From CAVUEG01 sp963740525 (GTDB taxonomy: Bacteria > Actinomycetota > Actinomycetes > Propionibacteriales > Nocardioidaceae): a stretch of DNA of 64,000 nucleotides. The stretch is taken from contig CAVUEG010000006.1 of assembly GCA_963740525.1 (NCBI GenBank), positions 620,001 through 684,000 on the forward strand. Direction: 5' to 3'. This document shows, in pieces, positions 1 to 8,382 of this stretch (position 1 is its first letter; each line of letters begins with the position of its first letter). The position numbers and the translations under genes are program-made. The notes under the pieces were generated by a model. That model was not told the origin of the DNA. It saw nothing but the letters and a program-made list of their open reading frames with translations, and did not search any database.

Positions 1-95
1 GTGAGACCGCGGTACTCGGTCAGCACAGCACCCGCAGAACCCTGGAACGAGTCCACGAGCTCCGCGACGGCTGCTGCCTTGTCTGGCCGCGCCAT
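1..95 (-). CDS. rplJ: 50S ribosomal protein L10, N-terminal fragment
   Basis: Only the first 31 codons are present; the gene runs off the left edge. The visible protein starts MARPDKAAAVAELVDSF and reaches LTEYRGL, the typical N-terminus of bacterial L10, which anchors the L7/L12 stalk on the large ribosomal subunit. It lies downstream of secE-nusG-rplK-rplA and a lipoprotein gene on the same strand, the usual actinobacterial order. The 250 bases upstream are structured and probably hold the L10 autoregulatory leader. The ATG at 93-95 is the only sensible start. Confidence 0.9.
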   Translation of the reverse strand, partial: MARPDKAAAVAELVDSFQGSAGAVLTEYRGL

Positions 96-159
96 GGGTC
101 TCCTTCGGGTCGGTTCTTCCCCCGCCCGGTCGGGCGGCGGCGCCGGAAGACCCCAGGAA

Positions 160-345
160 CGACAAACGCCCTGGCGCAAGGCACAGGGCGTGGGCACCGG
201 CCCCAAGGGGCCGGGCGAACACTTCTGTCTCCTGCGCTGGTCGTCCGCGACTGCGGAACCTTCGGCCGGGGCGAACCCCGACGGCCTGGCGGTCTTCGGC
301 TACGCGGAGGATGCTACGCGAGCCACGCACGAGGCTCCAAATCGG
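160..345 (-). promoter_or_regulatory. L10 leader RNA (autoregulatory 5' UTR of rplJ)
   Basis: The non-coding stretch upstream of rplJ holds stable inverted repeats: CCGGCCCC/GGGGCCGG at 197-214 and CGCCCTG/CAGGGCG at 167-190, the latter followed on the minus strand by a short T-rich run. Further upstream it reads CCGAAGACCGCCAGGC, which resembles the conserved part of the L10 leader family, where L10(L12)4 binds and represses its own operon. The assignment rests on position, structure and that motif; a covariance-model search would settle the boundaries, which are approximate. Confidence 0.65.
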
Positions 346-351
346 ACGGGA

Positions 352-1041
352 TCAGCCGCCGGGCGTGGAGACCTGGTCCGCGGGCGGCGCGACGATGTCG
401 ACCTGCTCGCCGTACCGGCTGAACTCGACGCTCAGGTGTGACTCCACACCACCGAGCGAGACCGCCTGGCTCAGCTGGACGGGGCGGTCCGCCTCGTCCA
501 GCCAGATCTCGAAGGCGAACGAGCCACCCGCGGTCGCGACCGACTGGCCGGAGTACCCGAGCAGCTCGAGGGCCTCGGGCGCCGGGACGGCACCTGAGTA
601 GCGCTTCGTCGCCACCCCCTCGATCGAGGCGGTGCCTTCGTAGGTGACCGGTCCCGCCTTGCTCAGCAGACGCAGCACCAGCGTGGGGTCACTGAGCCCC
701 CGCTGCTGCGCGACGAGCGCGGCGGTCTCCGCGGCGGACGAAGGGTCGAGACTGAGCCAGGGGGTTTCGGTGTGCAGGTCGGGGACCGTGAAGTAGAAAA
801 TGCCGTCGACGAAGCGGGACTCACTGGTCCCCGACTGGCTTCGTACACGCAGAGAGGTGTCGGTCCCGGTCTCGTCCACGCGGGCCTCACCGACGACCTC
901 GATCGGACCGCTCGGGCTCGCCGCCTGGGCGTCGAAGTGGACGGTGCCAGCCTCGACCATCGCCCCGTGGACGCTCTCGTAGAGGTTCCCCTCGAACGTG
1001 GTGGGAGTCTGCGGGGACCCCGAGCAGCCGGTGAGGAACAT
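352..1041 (-). CDS. Secreted lipoprotein (LppX/LprAFG- or LolA-like), start uncertain
   Basis: The 229-residue reading starts at an ATG that lies inside the signal peptide, only a few residues before the lipobox LTGC. The same frame continues upstream through a hydrophobic ATLLVLAGAMFLTGC preceded by Arg-His, clearly a lipoprotein signal, but no ATG, GTG or TTG is found in frame before the rplA stop. The mature part is beta-rich with repeated short strands, like the mycobacterial LppX/LprG lipid-binding fold; that is a shape-based guess. Its place between rplA and rplJ matches lipoprotein genes in the same place in other actinobacteria. Either a non-standard start (GTT or CTG, near 1060-1070) or a sequence error is likely. 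Confidence 0.7.
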   Translation of the reverse strand: MFLTGCSGSPQTPTTFEGNLYESVHGAMVEAGTVHFDAQAASPSGPIEVVGEARVDETGTDTSLRVRSQSGTSESRFVDGIFYFTVPDLHTETPWLSLDPSSAAETAALVAQQRGLSDPTLVLRLLSKAGPVTYEGTASIEGVATKRYSGAVPAPEALELLGYSGQSVATAGGSFAFEIWLDEADRPVQLSQAVSLGGVESHLSVEFSRYGEQVDIVAPPADQVSTPGG

Positions 1042-1075
1042 CGCCCCGGCGAGGACGAGCAGCGTGGCAACGTGA

Positions 1076-1108
1076 CGAGCCGGCCACCCCTGAGGGGTGG
1101 CCGGCTCG
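1076..1108 (-). terminator. Hairpin terminator after rplA
   Basis: A perfect 15-base-pair stem (CGAGCCGGCCACCCC paired with its complement, loop TGA) lies directly after the rplA stop. No clear T-run follows on the minus strand, which is common for actinobacterial terminators. It abuts the signal-peptide coding part of the lipoprotein gene, so it may attenuate rather than fully stop transcription into that gene and rplJ. Confidence 0.7.
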
Positions 1109-1127
1109 CTACGGAGAACCGACGCGC

Positions 1128-1847
1128 TCAGGCTCCGGACTCCTCGTCGACCGCGACGTTGCGGGTGCGGTTCGGGTCGACCTGGATCCCCGGGCCCATC
1201 GTCGTCGAGACGGTGACCTTGCGGAGGTACCGGCCCTTGGAGCTGGCCGGCTTGAGACGCAGCACCTCTTCGAGCGCCGCCGCGTAGTTCTCGGCGAGCT
1301 GGGCCTGGCTGAACGAGGCCTTGCCGATGATGAAGTGCAGGTTCGCGTGACGATCGACGCGGAACTCGATCTTGCCGCCCTTGATGTCCGACACGGCCTT
1401 GGCCACGTCGGGGGTGACGGTTCCGGTCTTCGGGTTCGGCATCAGGCCACGAGGACCGAGGACGCGGCCGAGTCGACCGACCTTGCCCATCATGTCGGGC
1501 GTCGCCACGACGGCGTCGAAGTCGAGCCAGCCGCCGTTGACCTTCTCGATGAGCTCGTCGCCGCCGACGAAGTCGGCGCCGGCCTCACGGGCGGCGTCAG
1601 CCTTCTCGGCGTTGGCGAAGACCAGGACCCTTGCGGTCTTGCCGGTGCCGTGCGGAAGGTTGACGGTGCCGCGCACCATCTGGTCGGCCTTGCGGGGGTC
1701 GACGCCCAGGCTCATGGCGACGTCGACGGTCTCGTCGAACTTCTTCTTGCTTCCCGCCTTGGCGAGCGTGATCGCCTGGAGCGGGGTGTGGAGGTCGTCC
1801 TGGTTGAACTTCTCCGCTGCTGCTCGGTAAGTCTTGCTGCGCTGCAT
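1128..1847 (-). CDS. rplA: 50S ribosomal protein L1
   Basis: This 239-residue protein is full length for L1, the two-domain protein of the mobile L1 stalk that binds 23S rRNA and represses its own mRNA in many bacteria. It starts MQRSKTYRAAAEKFN and carries the L1 signature region GRLGRVLGPRGLMPNPKTGT. I place the start at the ATG preceded by AAGAAGGACCAGAC (a good ribosome site) rather than at the GTG 18 bases upstream, which lies inside that site. It follows rplK in the secE-nusG-rplK-rplA run and is followed by a strong hairpin. Confidence 0.97.
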   Translation of the reverse strand: MQRSKTYRAAAEKFNQDDLHTPLQAITLAKAGSKKKFDETVDVAMSLGVDPRKADQMVRGTVNLPHGTGKTARVLVFANAEKADAAREAGADFVGGDELIEKVNGGWLDFDAVVATPDMMGKVGRLGRVLGPRGLMPNPKTGTVTPDVAKAVSDIKGGKIEFRVDRHANLHFIIGKASFSQAQLAENYAAALEEVLRLKPASSKGRYLRKVTVSTTMGPGIQVDPNRTRNVAVDEESGA

Positions 1848-1941
1848 GTCTGGTCCTTCTTTCACCAGGTGTGGTCCGGGCTAGCGCTGCCCTCCCACGT
1901 GTTTCTCGGATGGTCGGCGGCCGTGTGGCCACCGAAGGGGG

Positions 1942-2373
1942 TCAGTCGGTGGTGATTCCCATCGACCGGGCGGTGCCCTCGATGATCTTCATCGCGGCAT
2001 CGATGTCGTTCGCGTTGAGGTCGGGGAGCTTCGTCGTCGCGATCTCGCGCACCTGGTCCTTGGTCAGCTTGCCGACCTTCTCCTTGTGCGGGACGCCGGA
2101 GCCCTTCTGGAGGCCGGCCGCCTTCTTGATCATCTCGGCCGCCGGAGGCGTCTTGGTGATGAAGGTGAACGAACGGTCCTCGAAGATGGTGATCTCGACG
2201 GGGATGACGTTTCCACGCATGGGCTCGGTCGCGGCGTTGTAGGCCTTGCAGAACTCCATGATGTTCACGCCGTGGGGACCGAGAGCGGTACCCACCGGCG
2301 GAGCAGGAGTGGCCGCCCCGGCCTGCAGCTGCACCTTGACGAGCGCTGCGATCTTCTTCTTCTTGGGAGGCAT
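1942..2373 (-). CDS. rplK: 50S ribosomal protein L11
   Basis: The 143-residue protein is normal length for L11, which binds the GTPase-associated centre of 23S rRNA and contacts elongation factors and thiopeptide antibiotics. Recognisable parts are the N-terminal VQLQAGAATPAPPVGTALG, with the proline-rich hinge, and the C-terminal rRNA-binding domain ending in IIEGTARSMGI. It lies between nusG and rplA on the same strand with short gaps, so it is probably co-transcribed with them. Confidence 0.98.
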   Translation of the reverse strand: MPPKKKKIAALVKVQLQAGAATPAPPVGTALGPHGVNIMEFCKAYNAATEPMRGNVIPVEITIFEDRSFTFITKTPPAAEMIKKAAGLQKGSGVPHKEKVGKLTKDQVREIATTKLPDLNANDIDAAMKIIEGTARSMGITTD

Positions 2374-2437
2374 GGTGTTGTTGGGGTCCTTACGTGATGT
2401 AGCGGTTCTTCGAGCTTTCGGGTTCCGATCCGGAAAG

Positions 2438-3349
2438 TCAGACCTTCTGGATCTGGCTGAAGCTCAACTCGACCGGGGTTTCCCGGCCGAAGATCTCGAC
2501 GAGGGCCTTGACCCTCTGGGTGTCCGCGTTGATCTCGGTGATCGTCGCGTGCAGCGAGGCGAACGGACCATCGACGACCATGACACTGTCCTGGACGTCG
2601 AGGTCGACATCGACCTGCTGCTTCTTGGGAGTGGCACCGCCGCCTGACGGCGAGCCTGCCACCTTGGCCTCGGACTCGGCCACGATCGCGGGCGCCAGCA
2701 TGTTCTCGACCTCCTGCAGGCTCAGCGGCACCGGCTGGTGGCTGTGCCCGACGAAGCCGGTGACGGAGGGGGTGTGCCGGACCGCGGACCACGACTCGTC
2801 GGTGAGGTCCATGCGGACCAGGACGTAGCCGGGGAGCACCGTGCGCTTGACCAGCTTGCGCTGACCGTTCTTGATCTCTGCGACCTCTTCGGTGGGGACC
2901 ACGACCTCGTGGATGTAGTCCTCCATGTTCAAGGAGGTGATGCGGTTCTCGAGGTTCGCCTTCACCCGGTTCTCCATGCCCGAGTAGGTGTGGATCACGA
3001 ACCAGTCGCCGGCCTTGGACCACAGGGCCTGACGGAACTCCTCGAGAGCGTCACCGGGCTCGTCGACACCGTCCACCTCGGCGGCGTCAGCGCTGTCAGC
3101 GCTGTCGGCGCTCTCTCGGGCCTCGTCGGCGGCACCGGGCTCGGTGAACGCCGGCGCGGGGTCGGCCCCGGTGTCGGCGTCGGCTTCGGCGTCGGGGGCG
3201 TCAGCGACCTCATCGGCGACCTCAGGGGTCGCGGCGGCCTCGGTGGTCTCCTCGACCACGTCGGAGACGGTCTCGGGGGTCTCCTGGGGAGCGAGCTCCG
3301 ACTGGCCCTCGAGCACTTCGTCGTTCGGCTGCGACACGGTTTGATCCAT
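2438..3349 (-). CDS. nusG: Transcription termination/antitermination factor NusG
   Basis: NusG binds RNA polymerase and links it to Rho or to the ribosome. The C-terminal two thirds hold the NGN domain (WFVIHTYSGMENRVKANLE, then VVVPTEEV and PGYVLVRM) and a KOW domain (VMVVDGPFASL). The first about 110 residues are an acidic Ala/Glu/Asp-rich extension, typical of actinobacterial NusG and probably disordered. I chose the ATG at 3349 (MDQTVSQ); a GTG 18 bases upstream (3367) is also possible, and neither has a strong ribosome site. It sits between secE and rplK. Confidence 0.96.
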   Translation of the reverse strand: MDQTVSQPNDEVLEGQSELAPQETPETVSDVVEETTEAAATPEVADEVADAPDAEADADTGADPAPAFTEPGAADEARESADSADSADAAEVDGVDEPGDALEEFRQALWSKAGDWFVIHTYSGMENRVKANLENRITSLNMEDYIHEVVVPTEEVAEIKNGQRKLVKRTVLPGYVLVRMDLTDESWSAVRHTPSVTGFVGHSHQPVPLSLQEVENMLAPAIVAESEAKVAGSPSGGGATPKKQQVDVDLDVQDSVMVVDGPFASLHATITEINADTQRVKALVEIFGRETPVELSFSQIQKV

Positions 3350-3413
3350 CACCTTCACTGTTGGCACACGGGGTGCGGGGTGGACGCTGGACGTCCGGGG
3401 GGTACGGCGTTGC

Positions 3414-3638
3414 TCACGTGAAGAGCGCGAACATGGCCTTACCTAGAACCAGATCGAGCAGCGACACGATCGTCATGATCACGACCACGAACACCATGAC
3501 CACGATGAAGTACGTGATCAGCTGCTGCTGAGTCGGCCAGACGACCTTGCGTAGTTCGGCGACCACCTGGCGGTAGAAGGTGGTCGGGCTCGTGCGCTTG
3601 CTCTCGCCCGCCCTGGTGACGGGTCGACTCTCCGACAC
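3414..3638 (-). CDS. secE: Preprotein translocase subunit SecE
   Basis: A 74-residue single-span protein, normal for the short actinobacterial SecE, which clamps the two halves of SecY in the membrane. It has the conserved amphipathic segment FYRQVVAELRKVVWPTQQQL followed by one long hydrophobic helix (about residues 42-65). It is first in the secE-nusG-rplK-rplA series and lies just downstream of tRNA-Trp, the standard actinobacterial arrangement. Confidence 0.97.
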   Translation of the reverse strand: MSESRPVTRAGESKRTSPTTFYRQVVAELRKVVWPTQQQLITYFIVVMVFVVVIMTIVSLLDLVLGKAMFALFT

Positions 3639-3731
3639 GGTCCTACACCTCTCGCTTCATGTTGCCGTCGTACGCGGTCCGCCGCTGGATGCGACGGCCA
3701 CCCGGTGACGCTCGGTGCGTCTCCGGACCTG

Positions 3732-3804
3732 CAGGGCACGAGGGACTTGAACCCCCAACCTTCGGTTTTGGAGACCGATGCTCTGCCAGTTGAGCTAGTG
3801 CCCT
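3732..3804 (-). tRNA. trpT: tRNA-Trp (CCA)
   Basis: The minus strand folds as a full cloverleaf: acceptor AGGGCAC/GTGCCCT with discriminator G, D-arm with AGCTCAACTGGCAGAGC, anticodon loop CTCCAAA (anticodon CCA), and T-arm GGGGGTTCAAGTCCCTC. CCA is not encoded. It lies upstream of secE in the same direction, as in mycobacteria. Confidence 0.97.
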
Positions 3805-3948
3805 TCGGGGCTTCCCGAGAGCCGACAAGCCGCGCTGAGGGCATGACGAATCATCGGGGAAATCCACCGAGGGACGAGTGTACGGGGAACCACAATCGGA
3901 AGTCGAACCGAGCCAGGAGCCTCGTCGGGCTCCCCCTACGATGGTCCC

Positions 3949-5160
3949 ATGAGCTCCTCCAGCAGCCCAGCAGCCCGCATCTCCGCCCGGATCGGGGGGA
4001 TCTCCGAGTCGGCGACCTTGAAGGTCGACGCCAAGGCCAAGGCGCTCAAGGCCGAGGGCCGTCCCGTGATCGGCTTCGGGGCCGGCGAGCCGGACTTCGC
4101 GACGCCGGACTATGTCGTCGAGGCGGCCGTGGAGGCGTGCCGGGACCCGAAGAACCACCGCTACACGCCCGCCGGGGGGCTGCCCGAGCTGAAGAAGGCC
4201 ATCGCCGAGAAGACCCTCCGCGACTCGGGCCTACGTGTCGACCCGGCCCAGGTGCTGGTGACCAACGGTGGCAAGCAGGCCATCTACGCAGCCTTCGCCA
4301 CGTTGCTCGACCCGGGCGACGAGGTCTTGCTGCCCGCGCCGTACTGGACGACGTACCCGGAGGCGATCAAGCTGGCCGGCGGCGTCCCGGTAGAGGTCCT
4401 CGCCGACGAGACGCAGGACTACAAGGTCACCCCCGCCCAGTTGGAGGCCGCCCGCACCGACCGGACCAAGGTGCTGCTGTTCAACTCGCCCTCGAACCCG
4501 ACCGGTGCGGTGTACTCCACCGAGGAGATCGCCGCCATCGGCGCCTGGCTCGAGGAGCACGGCCTGTGGGTGCTGACCGACGAGATCTACGAGCACCTCG
4601 TGTACGACGGATACGGGACCGGCTCCCTTCCCGTCATCTGCCCCGGCCTCGCCGACACCTGCGTGATCGTCAACGGGGTGGCCAAGACCTACGCGATGAC
4701 CGGCTGGCGGGTGGGCTGGCTGATCGGACCGCTCGACGTCGTCAAGGCGGCCACCAACCTGCAGTCGCACGCCACCTCCAACGTCTCCAACGTCGCCCAA
4801 CGGGCCGCGCTTGCCGCCGTGGGCGGCGACCTGGCTGCGGTCGAGGAGATGAAGACGGCGTTCGACCGACGCCGACGCACGATCGTGGCGATGCTCAACG
4901 AGATCGACGGCGTGGTCTGCCCCGAGCCACAGGGGGCCTTCTACGTCTACCCCCAGGTGACCGGCCTCCTCGGTCGCGAGATCGACGGCGTCGTGAGCGC
5001 AAACACGACCGACCTCGCCGAGATGATTCTCGAGAAGGCCGAGGTCGCCGTGGTGCCGGGTGAGGCCTTCGGGTCGCCCGGCTACTTCCGCCTCTCCTAT
5101 GCACTCGGTGACGACGACCTCGTCGAAGGGATCACCCGGCTCCAGAAGCTGCTCGCGTAG
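3949..5160 (+). CDS. Pyridoxal-phosphate aspartate aminotransferase, class I
   Basis: A 403-residue fold-type I aminotransferase, probably aspartate:2-oxoglutarate aminotransferase of the Ib subgroup. Visible landmarks are FGAGEPDFATPDYV near the N-terminus, YTPAGGLPELKKAI, the pocket segment NSPSNPTGAVY, and the Schiff-base lysine in VAKTYAMTGWRVGW. The ATG is followed by a Ser-rich stretch; no upstream alternative looks better. It is divergent from tRNA-Trp and is followed without a gap by the adenosine deaminase frame, whose GTG begins right after this stop codon, so the two probably share a transcript. Substrate choice within class I is inferred from overall similarity. Confidence 0.92.
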   Translation: MSSSSSPAARISARIGGISESATLKVDAKAKALKAEGRPVIGFGAGEPDFATPDYVVEAAVEACRDPKNHRYTPAGGLPELKKAIAEKTLRDSGLRVDPAQVLVTNGGKQAIYAAFATLLDPGDEVLLPAPYWTTYPEAIKLAGGVPVEVLADETQDYKVTPAQLEAARTDRTKVLLFNSPSNPTGAVYSTEEIAAIGAWLEEHGLWVLTDEIYEHLVYDGYGTGSLPVICPGLADTCVIVNGVAKTYAMTGWRVGWLIGPLDVVKAATNLQSHATSNVSNVAQRAALAAVGGDLAAVEEMKTAFDRRRRTIVAMLNEIDGVVCPEPQGAFYVYPQVTGLLGREIDGVVSANTTDLAEMILEKAEVAVVPGEAFGSPGYFRLSYALGDDDLVEGITRLQKLLA

Positions 5161-6241
5161 GTGTCCCAGGCTGGGACGGGCACCGCGGACGAGCGGGCCA
5201 GCGGAGACGACCGCTCACCGCAGGAACGCCACCGCTCGCTCAGGGAACTGCCCAAGGCCCATCTGCACCTGCATTTCACGGGGTCCATGCGGCACTCCAC
5301 GCTGATCGAGCTGGCGGCGCGAGACGGGATCAGCCTCCCCGACGCCCTCGTCGAGGACTGGCCGCCGAAGCTCTCGGCCGCCGACGAGAAGGGCTGGTTC
5401 CGCTTCCAGCGCCTCTATGACGTCGCCCGCTCCGTCCTCCGCACCGAGGACGACGTACGCCGGCTGGTTCTGGAGGCGGCGGAGGACGACGCCGCGGACG
5501 GCGGGCGCTGGCTCGAGATCCAGGTCGACCCGTCCGGGTACGCCGCCCGCTTCGGCGGCATCACGGCCTTCACCGACCTCGTGTTGGACGCCGTGGCATC
5601 GGCCAACCGGGCGACCGGGGTCGGCATCGCCGTGGTGATCGCCGCCAACCGGACCCGGCACCCGCTGGATGCGCGGACCCTCGCCCGGCTCGCGGCGCAG
5701 TACGCCGAGCGGGGCGTCGTCGGCTTCGGGCTGTCGAACGACGAGCGGCGAGGCTCCGCGGCAGACTTCGCCCCCGCCTTCGCGATCGCGGAGCGCGCCG
5801 GTCTGCTGCTCACCCCGCACGGTGGCGAGCTGCTCGGGACCTGAGAGCGTCCGCACCTGCGTCGACGTCCTCCACGCCGACAGGCTCGGCCACGGCGTCC
5901 GCGTGGCGGAGGACCCAGCGCTGCTGGACCGGGTGGTCGAGGCGGGGATCACGCTCGAGGTGTGCCCGACCTCCAACGTCGCCCTGGGGGTCTACTCCGA
6001 CCTCACCTCGGTACCGCTGCCGCTCCTGCTGGCCGCCGGGGCGAGCGTGGCCCTCGGCGCGGACGACCCCCTGTTGTTCGGGTCGAGGCTGGCCGGGCAG
6101 TACTCCACGATGAGGGCCGCCCACAACCTGAGCGACGAGCAGCTTGCCGAGCTCGCGCGGATGTCGGTGCGGGCGTCCCGAGCACCGGAGGGAGTGCGTC
6201 GGGGGATCCTGCACGACGTCGATGCCTGGCTGGCAGAGTAG
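5161..6241 (+). pseudogene. Adenosine deaminase, interrupted by one extra base
   Basis: The first frame codes residues 1-226 with the metal-binding HLHLH motif near residue 38 and the catalytic HGGE, then hits a stop at 5842. A second frame continues at once with RLGHGVRVAED and the metal-binding ADDP, ending in HDVDAWLAE. Removing one A at 5839 (GGGACC read as GGGCC) joins them into a 359-residue protein of normal length. Adenosine deaminase converts adenosine to inosine in purine salvage. Every catalytic residue is kept on both sides of the break, so a sequence error or very recent mutation is more likely than long decay. Confidence 0.85.
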
Positions 6242-6245
6242 GGCC

Positions 6246-6767
6246 ATGACCACTCCGGACGACCACGGCCCCGACGACGCTGCCGACCCGGGCGCAACTC
6301 ACGCCGGCCAGCAGGCGCCGTACCCCGGACCGGGATACCCCCAGCAGGGCTATCCCCAGCAGGGCTATCCGCAGCAGGGCTGGCCCAGCGGCCAGCCGGG
6401 ACAGCCCCAGCAGCCGCCCTACGGGTACGCCCCGCCGCCGGCGCCTGGCTACTACAACTACGGCCACCACTTCCCGCCGCCGCACCGGGACGCCAACACC
6501 ACCCTGGTGCTCGGGATCGTGGCGCTGGCCGGAGGGTTGATGCTCGCCCTGCCCCTGATCGCCGGGCCGTTCGCCTGGGTGATCGGCCGTCGGACGATTC
6601 GCGAGATCGATGCCTCGCACGGCCAGCTCGGAGGACGAGACTCGGCGAACGCGGGGATGATCATGGGGATCATCGCGACCGTGCTCCTCGTGCTCGGCGT
6701 GGTGGCCATCGCCGGCCTGCTGGTGCTCCTCGTGGCCGTCGGCGGCTACACCAGCGTCTCCTTCTGA
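6246..6767 (+). CDS. DUF4190-type membrane protein with Gln/Pro-rich N-terminus
   Basis: A 173-residue protein. Residues 1-75 are rich in Pro, Gln, Gly and Tyr and hold three exact YPQQG units; the rest has two hydrophobic helices (around residues 80-105 and 138-165) flanking IGRRTIREIDASHGQLGGR, the layout of DUF4190 proteins. Such proteins are common in actinobacteria and have no established function; the low-complexity tail is probably cytoplasmic. The ATG is 4 bases after the adenosine deaminase stop. The gene upstream and the acetyltransferase downstream point the same way. Confidence 0.75.
   Translation: MTTPDDHGPDDAADPGATHAGQQAPYPGPGYPQQGYPQQGYPQQGWPSGQPGQPQQPPYGYAPPPAPGYYNYGHHFPPPHRDANTTLVLGIVALAGGLMLALPLIAGPFAWVIGRRTIREIDASHGQLGGRDSANAGMIMGIIATVLLVLGVVAIAGLLVLLVAVGGYTSVSF
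6336..6380 (+). repeat. Three tandem 15-base units coding YPQQG
   Basis: Three in-frame copies of TAYCCSCAGCAGGGC (Y = C/T, S = C/G) lie in the low-complexity N-terminus of the DUF4190-type gene. Such units can expand or shrink by slippage, so copy number may vary between strains. Confidence 0.8.
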
Positions 6768-6786
6768 ATCTCACGCTGAGGCGCGT

Positions 6787-7335
6787 ATGTCCCTGCAGAC
6801 CCCCACGTTGCAGACCGCTCGCCTGCGGCTGCGTCCCTTCACCGGCGGGGACGCGAACGCCCTCTTCGCCCTGCACAGCAACGCCTACGTACTGCGCTAC
6901 TGGGACGCGCCGCCGTGGACCGAGCGCGGGCGCGCCGAGCGGTTCATCACGGCCTGCCGCCAGATGGCGGAGGAGGGTACCGGGGCGCGAGTGGCGATGG
7001 ACCGCGTCGCCGACGGGGCATTCCTCGGCTGGTGCAGCCTGACCCGCTGGAACCCCGCCTACCGCAGCGCGTCGCTGGGTTACTGCCTCGACGAGGCGGC
7101 CTGGGGCCACGGCTACGCCACCGAGGCCGCACGGGCCTTGCTCGAGTGGGCGTTCGGCACGCTGGACCTGAACCGGGTCCAGGCCGAGACCGACACGCGC
7201 AACACGGCATCCGCGCACGTTCTGGAGAAGCTCGGCTTCGTCCGTGAAGGGACGCTGAGGGAGGACTGCGTCGTGAACGGCGAGGTCTCGGACTCGTGGG
7301 TGTACGGGCTGCTCAGCCGGGAGTGGCAGCCGTGA
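6787..7335 (+). CDS. GNAT acetyltransferase, RimJ/RimL type
   Basis: The 182-residue protein has the usual start of the RimJ/RimL group (TLQTARLRLRPFTGGDANAL) and the acetyl-CoA motif region ASLGYCLDEAAWGHGYATEA, then NTASAHVLEKLGFVREG, which closes the fold. This group acetylates N-termini of ribosomal proteins or small-molecule amines; the substrate cannot be read from sequence. It lies 19 bases after the DUF4190 gene and is convergent with murB. Confidence 0.88.
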   Translation: MSLQTPTLQTARLRLRPFTGGDANALFALHSNAYVLRYWDAPPWTERGRAERFITACRQMAEEGTGARVAMDRVADGAFLGWCSLTRWNPAYRSASLGYCLDEAAWGHGYATEAARALLEWAFGTLDLNRVQAETDTRNTASAHVLEKLGFVREGTLREDCVVNGEVSDSWVYGLLSREWQP

Positions 7336-7356
7336 ACGGCGCCGTCGAGAGCCCGG

Positions 7357-8382
7357 TCAGAGGGAGCAGCCCACGAGGACCGGCTCGTTGACCAGCCGGA
7401 TACCGAACCTGGCCTCGACCCCGTCGCGGATCTCTCTCGCGAGCGCGAGCAGGTCGTCGGTCGTGGCCTGACCACGGTTGGTCAGCGCCAGCGTGTGCTT
7501 CGTGGACAGACCGGCCGGACCCTCGCCGTAGCCCTTTCCGAACCCCGCCTGCTCGATCAACCAGGCAGCGGAGGTCTTCACGCTTCCGTCCGGCTGCCCC
7601 CACCGGGGCGCGTCGTCGGGGAGGGTGGCCGCCTGAGCCGCGCTGACGAAGGGATTGGTGAAGAAGGATCCGGCGCTCCAGGTGTCGTGGTCCGCCGGGT
7701 CGAGCACCATCCCCTTGGCCGCTCGAAGGCCGAGAACGGCGCGGCGTACATCGGCGGAGGGTGCCCGCTCCCCCGGTGCCACGTCGAGCACTCGGGCCAG
7801 CTCGGCGTACTGCACGGGCGCGCCGAGGTCGCCGAGCCGCAGCTGGAGGGTCACGGACACCACCAGATAGCGACCGGGGTGCTCCTTGAAGCGGCTCGAC
7901 CGGTACCCGAAGCCGCAGTCGGCGGCGGCGAAGGTCTGGAAGGAGCGTTCCGACCTGTCCCAGGTGCGCACGGACGCGATCGTCTCGGCGACCTCCTGGC
8001 CGTAGGCTCCGACGTTCTGGATGGGCGTCGCGCCAACACTCCCGGGAATGCCGCTGAGGGCCTCGACCCCGACCCAGCCCTCCTGGACGGCCCGGGCCAC
8101 CACGTCGTCCCACACCTCACCCGCCTGGACCGTGACCATGGCGCCGCCGCACAGGTCGGACTCGACCGAGACCCCGCTCGTGGCAACGTGGACCACCGTG
8201 CCCGCGAACCCGTCGTCGGAGACGACCAGGTTGCTTCCACCGGCGAGCACCAGGACGGCATCTCCGGCGAGATCCGCCGCCGAGACCGCGGCCACGAGGT
8301 CCTCGGTGGTGGAGGCACGCACGAAGGTGGAGGCGGGGCCGCCCAGACGCAGCGTGGTGTGAGCCGCGAGCAGCTCAGACAA
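7357..8382 (-). CDS. murB: UDP-N-acetylmuramate dehydrogenase
   Basis: MurB is the FAD enzyme that reduces UDP-GlcNAc-enolpyruvate to UDP-MurNAc in cell-wall precursor synthesis. Motifs: TLRLGGPASTF near the start, FAD-binding LVLAGGSNLVVSDDGF, GIPGSVGATPIQNVGAYGQE, and the catalytic-serine region SAGSFFTNP. I place the start at a TTG (8380-8382) that overlaps the stop of the upstream hydratase gene by 8 bases, because the conserved N-terminus begins there; the ATG at 8424 would add 14 unrelated residues. The result is 341 residues, normal for type I MurB. Confidence 0.94.
   Translation of the reverse strand: MSELLAAHTTLRLGGPASTFVRASTTEDLVAAVSAADLAGDAVLVLAGGSNLVVSDDGFAGTVVHVATSGVSVESDLCGGAMVTVQAGEVWDDVVARAVQEGWVGVEALSGIPGSVGATPIQNVGAYGQEVAETIASVRTWDRSERSFQTFAAADCGFGYRSSRFKEHPGRYLVVSVTLQLRLGDLGAPVQYAELARVLDVAPGERAPSADVRRAVLGLRAAKGMVLDPADHDTWSAGSFFTNPFVSAAQAATLPDDAPRWGQPDGSVKTSAAWLIEQAGFGKGYGEGPAGLSTKHTLALTNRGQATTDDLLALAREIRDGVEARFGIRLVNEPVLVGCSL

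Noticed and set aside
3705..5063. A 452-codon plus-strand open frame over tRNA-Trp and the aminotransferase
   Set aside because: It is an Arg/Gly-rich shadow of the aminotransferase in another frame and crosses the tRNA gene; the aminotransferase frame has all family motifs.
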